Below, in pieces: positions 34,858 through 42,726 of a stretch of 64,000 nucleotides of DNA (position 1 is the stretch's first letter; each line of letters begins with the position of its first letter). The translations under genes and the position numbers were made by a program. The notes beneath the pieces were generated by a model. That model saw nothing but the letters and a program-made list of their open reading frames with translations. It was not told the origin of the DNA and ran no database searches. The stretch lies in the NCBI RefSeq assembly GCF_900168015.1, contig NZ_FUYR01000002.1, positions 1 through 64,000 on the forward strand. Direction: 5' to 3'. This DNA comes from Daejeonella lutea (GTDB lineage Bacteria > Bacteroidota > Bacteroidia > Sphingobacteriales > Sphingobacteriaceae).

Positions 34858-36285
34858 ATGAAAAAAGTGCCGGCAGATAAAAAGTTCTTGCAGAACATCG
34901 AAGTAATAGATATTGCTGAAGAAGGCAAGGGTGTAGGTAAATCGGATGACCTTGTAATATTTATTGACAAAGCAGTTCCGGGTGACCTGGTCGATGTGGA
35001 GCTGGTACGCCGAAAGAAAAAATTCTTTGAAGGCCGGATTCAGAACCTGGTCAGACCATCAGAACATCGCACTGATCCATTTTGTCAGCACTTTGGTGTA
35101 TGCGGCGGGTGTAAATGGCAGACTTTAACTTATGAGTCGCAGCTAAAATTCAAGCAAAAAAGTGTTGGCGATGCACTCCAACGCCTCGCAAAGGTGGATA
35201 TCTCCGGAATGGAAACTATCCTCGGCTCAAAAGCTTCACGATACTATCGTAACAAGCTTGAATATACTTTTTCAGATAAACGCTGGCTTACTGATGGCGA
35301 TATGAGGTCTGAAGAAACCATGGAAATGAATGCCCTCGGTTACCATATTCCCGGCAGGTTCGACAAGATACTGGATATAGAACACTGTCATCTGCAAGCC
35401 GATCCTTCTAATGATATACGCAACCAGGTAAGAGAATATGCCCTTGCAAATGAAATTTCATTTTATAACCTGCGCAACCATGAAGGGGCTCTGAGAAATC
35501 TGATCATCAGGACCTCAAGCATAGGCGAGTTGATGGTTATTGTCGTGTTTGCTTACCCGTCAGATGAGCAGGTGACCGGAATGATGGAATTTCTAAAAAA
35601 CGCTTTTCCAGCTATAACATCGCTGTTATATATAATCAATCAAAAGAAAAACGATACGATTTTTGACCAGGAAATTAATGTTTATAATGGTCGAGATCAC
35701 ATTTTCGAAAATATGGATGGTCTTAAATTTAAAATCGGTCCAAAATCGTTTTACCAAACAAATTCCGAGCAAGCATTTGAATTATATAAAATAACAAAAG
35801 ATTTTGCAGGCTTCAAAGGCGATGAATTAGTGTATGATCTGTACACCGGAGCCGGAACAATTGCAAATTTCGTTGCTTCGGATGTGAGGAAAGTTATCGG
35901 TATCGAATATGTCCCAACGGCCATTGAAGACGCAAAGATCAACTCTGAAATAAATAACATCGGGAACACCAGCTTTTATGCCGGCGACATGAAAGATATT
36001 CTGAATGCCGAATTCATCTCCGAACACGGAAAACCTGACGTGGTAATCACCGATCCTCCCAGGGCAGGAATGCACCAGGATGTGGTAAATCGCCTGCTTG
36101 AAATGGAAGCTGAGAAAATAGTTTACGTAAGCTGCAATGCTGCTACACAAGCCCGAGATATCGCTTTATTGAAAGAAAAATATGAAGTTACAAAGATACG
36201 TCCTGTTGATATGTTCCCTCATACGCAGCACGTAGAAAATGTTGTTTTGCTACAGCTTAGCAAGAACCAACTTTTACAATCATAA
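34858..36285 (+). CDS. rlmD: 23S rRNA (uracil-C5)-methyltransferase, RlmD type
   Basis: SAM-dependent methyltransferase expected to methylate U1939 (or a similar uracil) of 23S rRNA. I start at ATG 34858 (475 residues) because the upstream in-frame extension is repeat-encoded and a TAATTTTG -7 box ends seven bases before this ATG. A TRAM domain (about 8-65) comes first. The [4Fe-4S] cysteines are in FCQHFGVCGGCKWQ near 78-91. The SAM loop VYDLYTGAGTIANFVA is near 326, DPPRAGMHQDV near 400, and the catalytic cysteine in YVSCNAATQ near 424. RlmD, RlmC and TrmA are close relatives; the U1939 assignment is inferred. Confidence 0.9.
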   Translation: MKKVPADKKFLQNIEVIDIAEEGKGVGKSDDLVIFIDKAVPGDLVDVELVRRKKKFFEGRIQNLVRPSEHRTDPFCQHFGVCGGCKWQTLTYESQLKFKQKSVGDALQRLAKVDISGMETILGSKASRYYRNKLEYTFSDKRWLTDGDMRSEETMEMNALGYHIPGRFDKILDIEHCHLQADPSNDIRNQVREYALANEISFYNLRNHEGALRNLIIRTSSIGELMVIVVFAYPSDEQVTGMMEFLKNAFPAITSLLYIINQKKNDTIFDQEINVYNGRDHIFENMDGLKFKIGPKSFYQTNSEQAFELYKITKDFAGFKGDELVYDLYTGAGTIANFVASDVRKVIGIEYVPTAIEDAKINSEINNIGNTSFYAGDMKDILNAEFISEHGKPDVVITDPPRAGMHQDVVNRLLEMEAEKIVYVSCNAATQARDIALLKEKYEVTKIRPVDMFPHTQHVENVVLLQLSKNQLLQS

Positions 36286-36294
36286 CCTACTAGC

Positions 36295-36687
36295 ATGGAT
36301 ATCAAAGACCTGTTAAACCCGGAGGAAAGCAGCGGGGAAGCTAAAAAAGAGAGCCCGCTTAAAAGTCTTGAGGGCGATCTCAAGTTTTATAATGAATCGC
36401 TAAAGGAAGTTGCTGTCGAAATAATGGCTGAGGGCATATCTTCATACCCAATCTTCGTAGCTCACCAGCATGAAGTTAAATTAGGCGAGGTTATTTTAGA
36501 CAAGAACGATCTGAATACAGAGTGGAGTATCCATGCATCCACCCTCGAGGAGTTTATGGAAAAAGGCCTTATTCTTCCTGAGAAACAGGAGAAATTCCTT
36601 AAACAATACAAAGACGCATATCATTTCATGTGCGTCTTTGTGATTGTGCCCGAAGGGGCAAACTTTGTATTCTTCCCGTACCAGTAA
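36295..36687 (+). CDS. conserved hypothetical protein, cytosolic
   Basis: 130 residues, mixed alpha/beta by eye, no signal or membrane segment. It begins nine bases after rlmD and probably shares its transcript. The region from residue 40 (VEIMAEGISSYPIFVAHQHE) to the end (MCVFVIVPEGANFVFFPYQ) looks like one compact domain with a hydrophobic C-terminal strand. I believe it is widespread among Bacteroidota as an uncharacterised family, but I cannot name it. No catalytic motif is visible. Confidence 0.78.
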   Translation: MDIKDLLNPEESSGEAKKESPLKSLEGDLKFYNESLKEVAVEIMAEGISSYPIFVAHQHEVKLGEVILDKNDLNTEWSIHASTLEEFMEKGLILPEKQEKFLKQYKDAYHFMCVFVIVPEGANFVFFPYQ

Positions 36688-36699
36688 GAGGAGAATAAT

Positions 36700-37428
36700 T
36701 TACATCTTTCGAACCCGCGAAGCTATAGAAGACTCGTTATTATCAACCTTTGCATCCCCTTTATAATTGACATTGGAGGCGCCGCTTGCCTTTGCAGAAA
36801 GCGTTTTAGAAGCACTTACATAGATGTTTGATGCACCGCTTGATTCAGAAATAACATCTTCTGCTGAAAGATCGTAAGCTTTAATATTTGATACACCTGA
36901 GGTTTTTGCAGTCAATCTCTTTGTACTGCCAGTTAATGTGATATTGGAAGTTCCGCTTCCGTCAATGTTCAGTTCATTGGACTTGACGTTCAGCTTTACT
37001 GTACTGACACCTGACATACCAATATCCACTTTATCTGATTCAATCAGGCTTTCACCGTATACGTGAGTTACGCCGCTGGCGTCGATCTTGTTGAGATTTT
37101 TATACGAAACATTAATCCTGACTTTGGCATTTCCATAGTTCTGTCCTTTGCCGTTTTCACTTTGTTTCATTCTGATAACCAGCACATTGTTAACGACCTC
37201 TACAATCAGGCGATCGTTGAAATCTTTGTTATTAACCTCTACGTCAACCTTTTCAGTCTCACCCCTTGTAAGATATACGTGGGCAATACCTCCCACCTTT
37301 ATAGCTGAGAAGCTACTAACAGGACGATTCTCTTTTATTAATACATCCTGAGCAAATAATCTGATGCCCGATAGGATAAATAATACGATCAGGCCAATTG
37401 TCAAATTTCTTTTCATAATTTTCATCAA
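36700..37428 (-). CDS. exported GIN-domain protein (DUF2807, putative auto-transporter adhesin head)
   Basis: 242 residues. There is an N-terminal signal peptide (about 1-27, ending RLFAQ) and one DUF2807 beta-helix domain. The repeated short strands end in SGVS/SGAS/SGTS turns (IDASGVTHVYG, MSGVSTVKL, IDGSGTSNITL, TSGVSNIKAY, SSGASNIYVS, ASGASNVNYK). The pattern makes a right-handed beta-solenoid. The precise start is uncertain because four of the first five codons could serve (MMKIM). These proteins are secreted and of unknown function. Convergent with the hypothetical gene at 36295. Confidence 0.87.
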   Translation of the reverse strand: MMKIMKRNLTIGLIVLFILSGIRLFAQDVLIKENRPVSSFSAIKVGGIAHVYLTRGETEKVDVEVNNKDFNDRLIVEVVNNVLVIRMKQSENGKGQNYGNAKVRINVSYKNLNKIDASGVTHVYGESLIESDKVDIGMSGVSTVKLNVKSNELNIDGSGTSNITLTGSTKRLTAKTSGVSNIKAYDLSAEDVISESSGASNIYVSASKTLSAKASGASNVNYKGDAKVDNNESSIASRVRKM

Positions 37429-37452
37429 TGAATAATTGTTTTTTAATGCTAT

Positions 37453-37511
37453 GAAGCTTGCATGAGCTTATTTTCATTTCGTTGTGTGTGCAGTATGCTC
37501 ATGCACGCTTC
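37453..37511. repeat. 15-bp inverted repeat between divergent genes
   Basis: GAAGCTTGCATGAGC at 37453-37467 and its near-perfect reverse complement at 37497-37511 (14 of 15) flank a 29-base loop. A third GCATGAGC lies near 37549. It is in the 200-base gap between the GIN-domain gene and the phosphoribosyltransferase gene and could be an operator or a stem-loop. Confidence 0.7.
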
Positions 37512-37628
37512 TTATTTACCTAACAGACGATTTGATGTTATCCTGCGTTGCATGAGCAGGTGAAATTATTTAATAGTAAACCAGCATATCTGAGAGAATA
37601 TGTATTTTCAAGCGAAATTTGAAGGACA

Positions 37629-38138
37629 ATGACTGCAAAGAAATTATTGATACTTGACAAAAAACAAATCCAGCAGAAGATTGAGCGAATGGCTTATGAG
37701 ATTCTCGAAGATAATCTGAACGAGAAGGAGATCATTATGGCTGGAATTGTTGATAAAGGATATACCATTGCAAAACAGATCAAGAAAGCGCTTGAAGCAA
37801 TTTCCGAAATCAAGGTAACTCTGATGAAGATCGAATTGGATAAGAATAGCACCCATCTGCAGGCTGTCACTGATATTGAAGTCGCAAAAGCCTCAAATAA
37901 AGTAGTAATTCTTGTTGATGATGTCCTCAACAGCGGAAGAACACTTGCCTACGGACTTGGTGTATTCCTGGATATCCCGCTTAAAAAGCTTAGAACCCTT
38001 GTTTTGATTGATCGCAGTCACCGCAATTTCCCCGTATCGCCTGACTATACAGGGCTCGAACTGGCTACCATTCTGAAAGAACATGTAGATGTGGTAATGG
38101 GCGTCAAATCCGAAGCAGACGCAGTTTACTTAAGTTGA
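37629..38138 (+). CDS. PyrR-like phosphoribosyltransferase
   Basis: 169 residues. The PRPP-binding motif VVILVDDVLNSGRTL is near residues 95-109 and is diagnostic of type I phosphoribosyltransferases. The layout resembles the PyrR/uracil phosphoribosyltransferase group (KVTLMKIELDKNSTHLQ near 61, then IDRSHRNFPVSPDYTGL near 128-144). PyrR in Gram-positives regulates pyrimidine genes and has weak UPRTase activity; whether this one regulates is unknown, and no pyr gene lies beside it. Its TGA stop overlaps the first unit of a heptamer array. Confidence 0.85.
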   Translation: MTAKKLLILDKKQIQQKIERMAYEILEDNLNEKEIIMAGIVDKGYTIAKQIKKALEAISEIKVTLMKIELDKNSTHLQAVTDIEVAKASNKVVILVDDVLNSGRTLAYGLGVFLDIPLKKLRTLVLIDRSHRNFPVSPDYTGLELATILKEHVDVVMGVKSEADAVYLS

Positions 38139-38300
38139 AAGTGGAGAGTGGAGAATTGAGAGTTGTGAGTTGTGAGTTGTGAGTTGGCACCGTACCTAGT
38201 CAGATATTCTTACCTTGACCAGCCCTTTACCCAATTACCCGATCACCCAATTACCCGATCACCCAATTACCCGATCACTGATTACCTAATTACTTAGTAC
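38137..38300. repeat. 7-bp and 8-bp tandem arrays after a stop codon
   Basis: At 38137-38186 seven heptamers run GAAAGTG, GAGAGTG, GAGAATT, GAGAGTT, then GTGAGTT three times; the first overlaps the upstream TGA stop. At about 38228-38295 the period is 8: CCCAATTA alternating with CCCGATCA three times, then decaying variants. The two arrays are separated by about 40 bases. Confidence 0.85.
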
Positions 38301-38335
38301 TGATCACTGATTACCGGTTAATAATTACAGTCACC

Positions 38336-38848
38336 TCAGCCGGAGTAACTCAAATTCAAATAAAAAGCAAGCCTCTCTGCAGTGAGATCGCTGGCGCTGA
38401 TCACACACTTTGACTGGTTATAAAACGGCTCCCTCTCTTTTAGCTTTGCGGCAATAAAATCGACAAGTGCCTCACCTTTAAGTCCCCGAATCAATGGCCG
38501 ATCGGTTGTTGAATGCTCCAATCGGGAAGCCAATGCTTTGGGAGGAAGTGAAAGATAGGCTACTTTGCCATTTTCATTCATCCACTCCATATTGTCATCA
38601 TATGTAGGCGTACCACCTCCGGTAGCTATTATCACATTATCAGGATAATGGGTAGTTTGTAAGACATCTCGCTCCATTTTACGAAATTCTTCTTCACCAT
38701 GAGCAGCAAAATAATCCACTATAGTCATACCGGCCCTGGCTTCAATAAATTTATCAAGGTCTATAAATTCATACTTCAAATAGTTTGCGAGCTTTTTCCC
38801 TATGGTAGTTTTACCGCTACCCATAAATCCTATAAGAAAGACCTTCAT
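38336..38848 (-). CDS. aroK: shikimate kinase
   Basis: Phosphorylates shikimate at the 3-hydroxyl in aromatic amino acid synthesis. 170 residues is normal. The P-loop GFMGSGKTTIGKKLA is at residues 7-21, FIDLDKFIEARAGMTI near 29 binds shikimate (DxD region), GGGTPTYDD near 78 is the Walker-B-like glycine triplet, and DRPLIRG near 115 carries the lid arginine. It is followed, in the same direction, by no aro gene here. It may be co-transcribed downstream of the DoxX gene (70-base gap). Confidence 0.95.
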   Translation of the reverse strand: MKVFLIGFMGSGKTTIGKKLANYLKYEFIDLDKFIEARAGMTIVDYFAAHGEEEFRKMERDVLQTTHYPDNVIIATGGGTPTYDDNMEWMNENGKVAYLSLPPKALASRLEHSTTDRPLIRGLKGEALVDFIAAKLKEREPFYNQSKCVISASDLTAERLAFYLNLSYSG

Positions 38849-38918
38849 AAATTTCTCTTCACCGTTTTTTGTTCAGGAATTTTATCCCCTTTAACAATTC
38901 TATAAATGTTTAAATTCT

Positions 38919-40073
38919 CTAATTGTTTCGAAAATATTTATTCGCTAGCTCATCATATGATGGCAGATTATGAAAATGCCATTTATTTATGACGGTACCA
39001 TTTTTCAAAAGCAATAAGCCAGGATTAGCCCTTACCATACTTTTAAGTGGGATACCATCCGCATAAAATATCTCCATAACAAGCTTGTTTTCGTCACTAA
39101 ATTCCTCAGCACTCTGCGCAGAATTCGACGTGAGCAGCACTGTTCGTACATTATAATTTTCGGCAGCATTAATAGCTAATGCGTTTAAATCGCCAATCCC
39201 ATTTTTATTTGCCTTGGAAAGATCGTAGGCCACAACAACCAGGTTATAGTAAGGATTCTCGAGTAGCTCTTTGTTATAATCAGTCCCCTGGCTGTCTGTA
39301 ATCTTAAGATCTTTTATCTTTACATCGTAACCTTTTTTGATCAGTTTATTAACAGGGTCGCCGACAATCGCCCAGTTTGTATCTTTCCAGATCTGAGTTT
39401 TAATGTATTCCTTGTCGGTCATTTTCTTTTCTTCCCCCGACTTCTTATTTTTTAGGTTATACGTGATCTCATATACATCCTGTGGAGCACCGGGTGGGGC
39501 GACCATGAGCGAAGGAATATTATTCCCGATCTTGTAAGGCAAAAAATCCAGTATGGGTTGGAAATTATAGGTGTAGATGCCAAAGCCCAGGGCTACTACC
39601 AAAACAAGGCCTGCAATTAGATCCTGGTTCTTGCTGTTTGCTATTAGTGGCTTGAGATTGTGCCTTTGCCTGAAAATTACAATAATGAATGCCAGGAGAA
39701 TTAAGTCCTTACTGAAAGACTGCCATGGAGTTAAAGGAATTGCATCACCGAAACATCCGCAGGAAGTGACCACTTCAAAGAATGCTGAATAAAATGTCAG
39801 GAAAGTAAAGAAAACAATTAAGAGGAGTAGCCCCCAGGCTACCAGATTGGCCCAAAAACCTAATAGAAGCAAAGCGCCCAATACAATTTCGAGCGTGCAC
39901 AACAAAATTGCTATTGCAGGGGCATAATCATTAAGAAAGCTAATATGGAAGACTTCAAAATACTCCTGCAGCTTGTATCCAAAGCCCAGCGGATCATTGG
40001 CCTTTATAAGACCCGAAAAAATAAAAAGAAGTCCGACAAAAACGCGGCTAACACTTAATAAAATATTCTTCAC
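38919..40073 (-). CDS. DoxX/MauE-like membrane protein (BT_3928-like)
   Basis: 384 residues. The first four hydrophobic helices (about 5-25, 50-75, 78-98 and 123-140) form a DoxX/MauE-like bundle starting SRVFVGLLFIFSGLIKANDPLGFGYK. VTSCGCFGDAIPLTPWQSF near 104-122 is the CGCFGD motif of MauE-type proteins, which handle thiol redox of exported cofactors. A fifth helix (about 155-172) leads into a C-terminal domain (200-384) with a thioredoxin-like ending (SNPGLLLLKNGTVINKWHFHNLPSYDEL), lacking CxxC. I infer a redox or quinone-linked role at the membrane. The substrate is unknown. Confidence 0.82.
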   Translation of the reverse strand: MKNILLSVSRVFVGLLFIFSGLIKANDPLGFGYKLQEYFEVFHISFLNDYAPAIAILLCTLEIVLGALLLLGFWANLVAWGLLLLIVFFTFLTFYSAFFEVVTSCGCFGDAIPLTPWQSFSKDLILLAFIIVIFRQRHNLKPLIANSKNQDLIAGLVLVVALGFGIYTYNFQPILDFLPYKIGNNIPSLMVAPPGAPQDVYEITYNLKNKKSGEEKKMTDKEYIKTQIWKDTNWAIVGDPVNKLIKKGYDVKIKDLKITDSQGTDYNKELLENPYYNLVVVAYDLSKANKNGIGDLNALAINAAENYNVRTVLLTSNSAQSAEEFSDENKLVMEIFYADGIPLKSMVRANPGLLLLKNGTVINKWHFHNLPSYDELANKYFRNN

Positions 40074-40159
40074 AGGCAGTAAATTATTTTTTTAGAAACC
40101 TCAATTTAAGTCTAAAATCCCAGAGAGCTCAGCGCTAATGACTGAAACCTCTACCAACG

Positions 40160-40696
40160 TCACCCAAGCTTTATCAGCGCAAATACCGAATAATTCAACA
40201 TATCCTGGTAATTAGCCCTTACGCCTTCCGAAGCCAGAGTCTGACCCGAGTTATCTTCGATCTGTTTCACACGCAATATTTTCATTAGTATGAGATCCGT
40301 GAGTGAGCTTATCCGCATATCCCGCCAGGCTTCACCGTAATCATGATTCTTGGCAAACATCAGCTCTTTAGTCTCGTTGACCATTTTGTCAAAATAAGTT
40401 TCAACCTCAGCCGCCGGAAGTTCAGTACGCGAATCATCAGCAAGTTCCAGCTGCATCATTGCGATTACGCAGTAATTCACAATGCCAATATATTCTGAAG
40501 TGATGTCTTCTCCGACCTTGGAGATCCTCTTCTCTTCAAGTGTCCTGATGCGCTGTGCCTTAATAAAGATCTGATCGGTTATTGACGAAATTCTGAGTAT
40601 GCGCCATGCAGTCCCGTAATCATTTGTCTTTTTAATAAAAAGCTCCCTGCAAACTCTTATAACAGCATCGTATTCTGAAGATGTATTCCTGGCCAA
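40160..40696 (-). CDS. DUF1599 protein with two tandem copies of the domain
   Basis: 178 residues made of two related halves (about 5-85 and 95-178). Each carries the same motif set: NDYGTAWRILRISSITDQIFIKAQRIRTLE in the first half and HDYGEAWRDMRISSLTDLILMKILRVKQIE in the second, given here as positions 22-51 and 118-147. DUF1599 has been described as a nucleotide-modification-associated domain (Nmad1) mostly in phages, but cellular Bacteroidota copies like this one are of unknown role. Divergent from folP with almost no gap, so the promoters overlap. Confidence 0.85.
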   Translation of the reverse strand: MARNTSSEYDAVIRVCRELFIKKTNDYGTAWRILRISSITDQIFIKAQRIRTLEEKRISKVGEDITSEYIGIVNYCVIAMMQLELADDSRTELPAAEVETYFDKMVNETKELMFAKNHDYGEAWRDMRISSLTDLILMKILRVKQIEDNSGQTLASEGVRANYQDMLNYSVFALIKLG

Positions 40697-40748
40697 GATT
40701 GTGATTTTATTTGTTACAACGATGAATTTATCGGTATTTTGCCTCGCG

Positions 40749-41603
40749 ATGGCGGATAAAAATACAGTTTTTCAGCAAAAATTATCGGTAAATATTGGGG
40801 GCAATCTGATGGATCTTTCCACACCCAAAATAATGGGGATTGTGAACCTTACTCCAGATTCTTTTTATGATGGCGGCCGTAATAATAATCCGTCAAAAGC
40901 TACAAAGAAAGCAGAACAACTTTTGGCAGAAGGCGCCGATATATTGGATCTGGGAGCTTACTCCTCAAGGCCTGGCGCTGAGCATATTTCTGAACTGGAA
41001 GAACTTGAACGCCTATTGCCGGTGGTTAATGCAATTGTCAAAGAGTTTCCTGACGCTGGCCTTTCCATCGACACGTTCCGTTCTGGTGTAGCCAGAGCAG
41101 CCATAGATGCAGGGGCACATGTTATTAACGATATCTCTGGAGGAGAATTGGACAAAGCGATGTTTGCTGCCGTTGCCGCACTTAGGGTTCCCTATATTCT
41201 CATGCATATGAGAGGTACGCCACAAACTATGGCCTCCCAAACCAAATATCAGGATATAACGTCAGAGGTATGCTTCTATTTCGCCGAAAAGATTGCAGAC
41301 TTGAAACATTTGGGGGTCATAGACATAATCATCGATCCGGGATTCGGTTTCGCAAAAACTCCTGAGCAAAGTTATGAGCTCTTGAAAAATCTCGATTTGT
41401 TAAAAATTACTGGACACCCCGTCCTGGCGGGTCTTTCACGTAAATCAATGATTTATAAAACACTCGGTACTGATGCTGAAAATGCACTGACCGGCACAAT
41501 TGCTGCCAATACCATCGCTCTCATGAAAGGTGCAAATCTATTAAGGGTACATGATGTGAGGGCAGCAAAGGAGGCTATTACTATTTTTGAAAAGGTGAGG
41601 TAA
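40749..41603 (+). CDS. folP: dihydropteroate synthase
   Basis: Condenses p-aminobenzoate with hydroxymethyl-dihydropterin diphosphate in folate synthesis; the target of sulphonamides. I start at ATG 40749 (284 residues); an upstream in-frame ATG at 40701 would add 16 residues that overlap the divergent promoter region. PKIMGIVNLTPDSFYDGG is near 29, LDLGAYSSRPGA near 70, the pterin-binding DISGGELD near 127 and DPGFGFAKTPEQSYELL near 196. GLSRKSMI near 227 contributes to phosphate binding. The usual TRPG of this family is replaced by SRPG. Confidence 0.95.
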   Translation: MADKNTVFQQKLSVNIGGNLMDLSTPKIMGIVNLTPDSFYDGGRNNNPSKATKKAEQLLAEGADILDLGAYSSRPGAEHISELEELERLLPVVNAIVKEFPDAGLSIDTFRSGVARAAIDAGAHVINDISGGELDKAMFAAVAALRVPYILMHMRGTPQTMASQTKYQDITSEVCFYFAEKIADLKHLGVIDIIIDPGFGFAKTPEQSYELLKNLDLLKITGHPVLAGLSRKSMIYKTLGTDAENALTGTIAANTIALMKGANLLRVHDVRAAKEAITIFEKVR

Positions 41604-41669
41604 TAAGATTCGCTGCCCGCGGTAGGCACGCCTCGACATTGCACTGAAGCATATCTTCTTCTCCTCCCA

Positions 41670-41733
41670 TCCCGCACGTGCGGGACTATGAATCCTTTGC
41701 CGCGCCGCGCACGCATCCGATAGCTATCGGATG
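41670..41733. repeat. two perfect palindromes in the folP-cdaA gap
   Basis: TCCCGCACGTGCGGGA at 41670-41685 (16 bases) and CATCCGATAGCTATCGGATG at 41714-41733 (20 bases) are both perfect palindromes, 28 bases apart. The region is GC-rich compared with neighbouring gaps. The two may be copies of interspersed palindromic repeats or folP/cdaA control sites. Confidence 0.85.
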
Positions 41734-41821
41734 ACACCTGCCTCTCCGACCTGCATCCTATAATCCTATGAATCCTAGTCATGACAATCCTCAAATCATA
41801 ATTTATCTTTACTTTTAAAAC

Positions 41822-42613
41822 ATGGAAGGATTTGACTTTAGTTTCCTGAATTTGCGCTTGCTGGATATGATCGACATCATCCTTGTAGCGCTCATCATCT
41901 ACTATGTATACAGCCTGATCAGGGGAACAATCGCCTTAAATATCCTACTTGGTCTGGTTATTATATATGCAGTCTACCTGGTTGTGCGCCAGGCCCACAT
42001 GCAGCTACTTACTGAGATTCTCGATGGATTCGTTCAAATTGGATTTATAGCCCTTATCGTAGTTTTCCAGCAGGAAATCAGGCGATTCTTGTTGCTTATT
42101 GGTAGAAACGCGTCCTTGCAGAAAAACAAAGCATGGTGGTCATTTTTATTTGGCCGTAAAGAAATTGAGAAAAATAACTCAGCACGAGTCAAACCAATTA
42201 TTGACGCCTGCAAAAGCATGCAGAAAAGCCGCACAGGAGCGCTTATAATTCTGGCAAAGTATTATGACGAACAGTTCTACCAAAACAGCGGTGAAATTAT
42301 TGACGCACGGGTATCAAAACGCTTACTCGAGAGCATTTTTCAAAAGAATAGTCCCCTGCACGACGGAGCCGTAATCATTTCAGAAAACAAGATCAAATGT
42401 GCAAGCAGTATTCTGCCTTTAACAGAAAATGATAAACTTCCGCCTCAATTCGGCCTTCGACACCGTGCCGGCATTGGAATTTCAGAAACCAGCGATGCCG
42501 TTGCGGTGATCGTTTCCGAAGAAACATCTGAGATTTCTTACGCAAAGCAAGGTAGGGTAAAGATGAAAGTAACCTTAGGAGAATTGGAAAAATTGTTGAA
42601 CAAGGATTTTTAG
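41822..42613 (+). CDS. cdaA: membrane diadenylate cyclase (CdaA/DacA type)
   Basis: Makes the second messenger c-di-AMP from two ATP. 263 residues: three N-terminal helices (about 14-32, 38-55 and 62-85), then a DisA_N catalytic domain. The catalytic motif is LHDGAVIIS near 180 (DGA) and the second motif RHRAGIGISE near 216 (RHR). LLIGRNASLQ near 90 and TGALIILAKYYDE near 139 complete the signature. c-di-AMP usually controls osmolyte and potassium balance; no regulator partner is adjacent. Its folP neighbour is a pairing I recall from other Bacteroidota genomes. Confidence 0.95.
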   Translation: MEGFDFSFLNLRLLDMIDIILVALIIYYVYSLIRGTIALNILLGLVIIYAVYLVVRQAHMQLLTEILDGFVQIGFIALIVVFQQEIRRFLLLIGRNASLQKNKAWWSFLFGRKEIEKNNSARVKPIIDACKSMQKSRTGALIILAKYYDEQFYQNSGEIIDARVSKRLLESIFQKNSPLHDGAVIISENKIKCASSILPLTENDKLPPQFGLRHRAGIGISETSDAVAVIVSEETSEISYAKQGRVKMKVTLGELEKLLNKDF

Positions 42614-42726
42614 TTTTTTGACTGGATTTAACATGTTGCTATCGGAAACGCAATAATTCCTTCCCAGCGTGAATCCTCAATTCGAAACCACCCCTCGAAG
42701 TCCTAAGGTTTTAATCCACACTCGGG

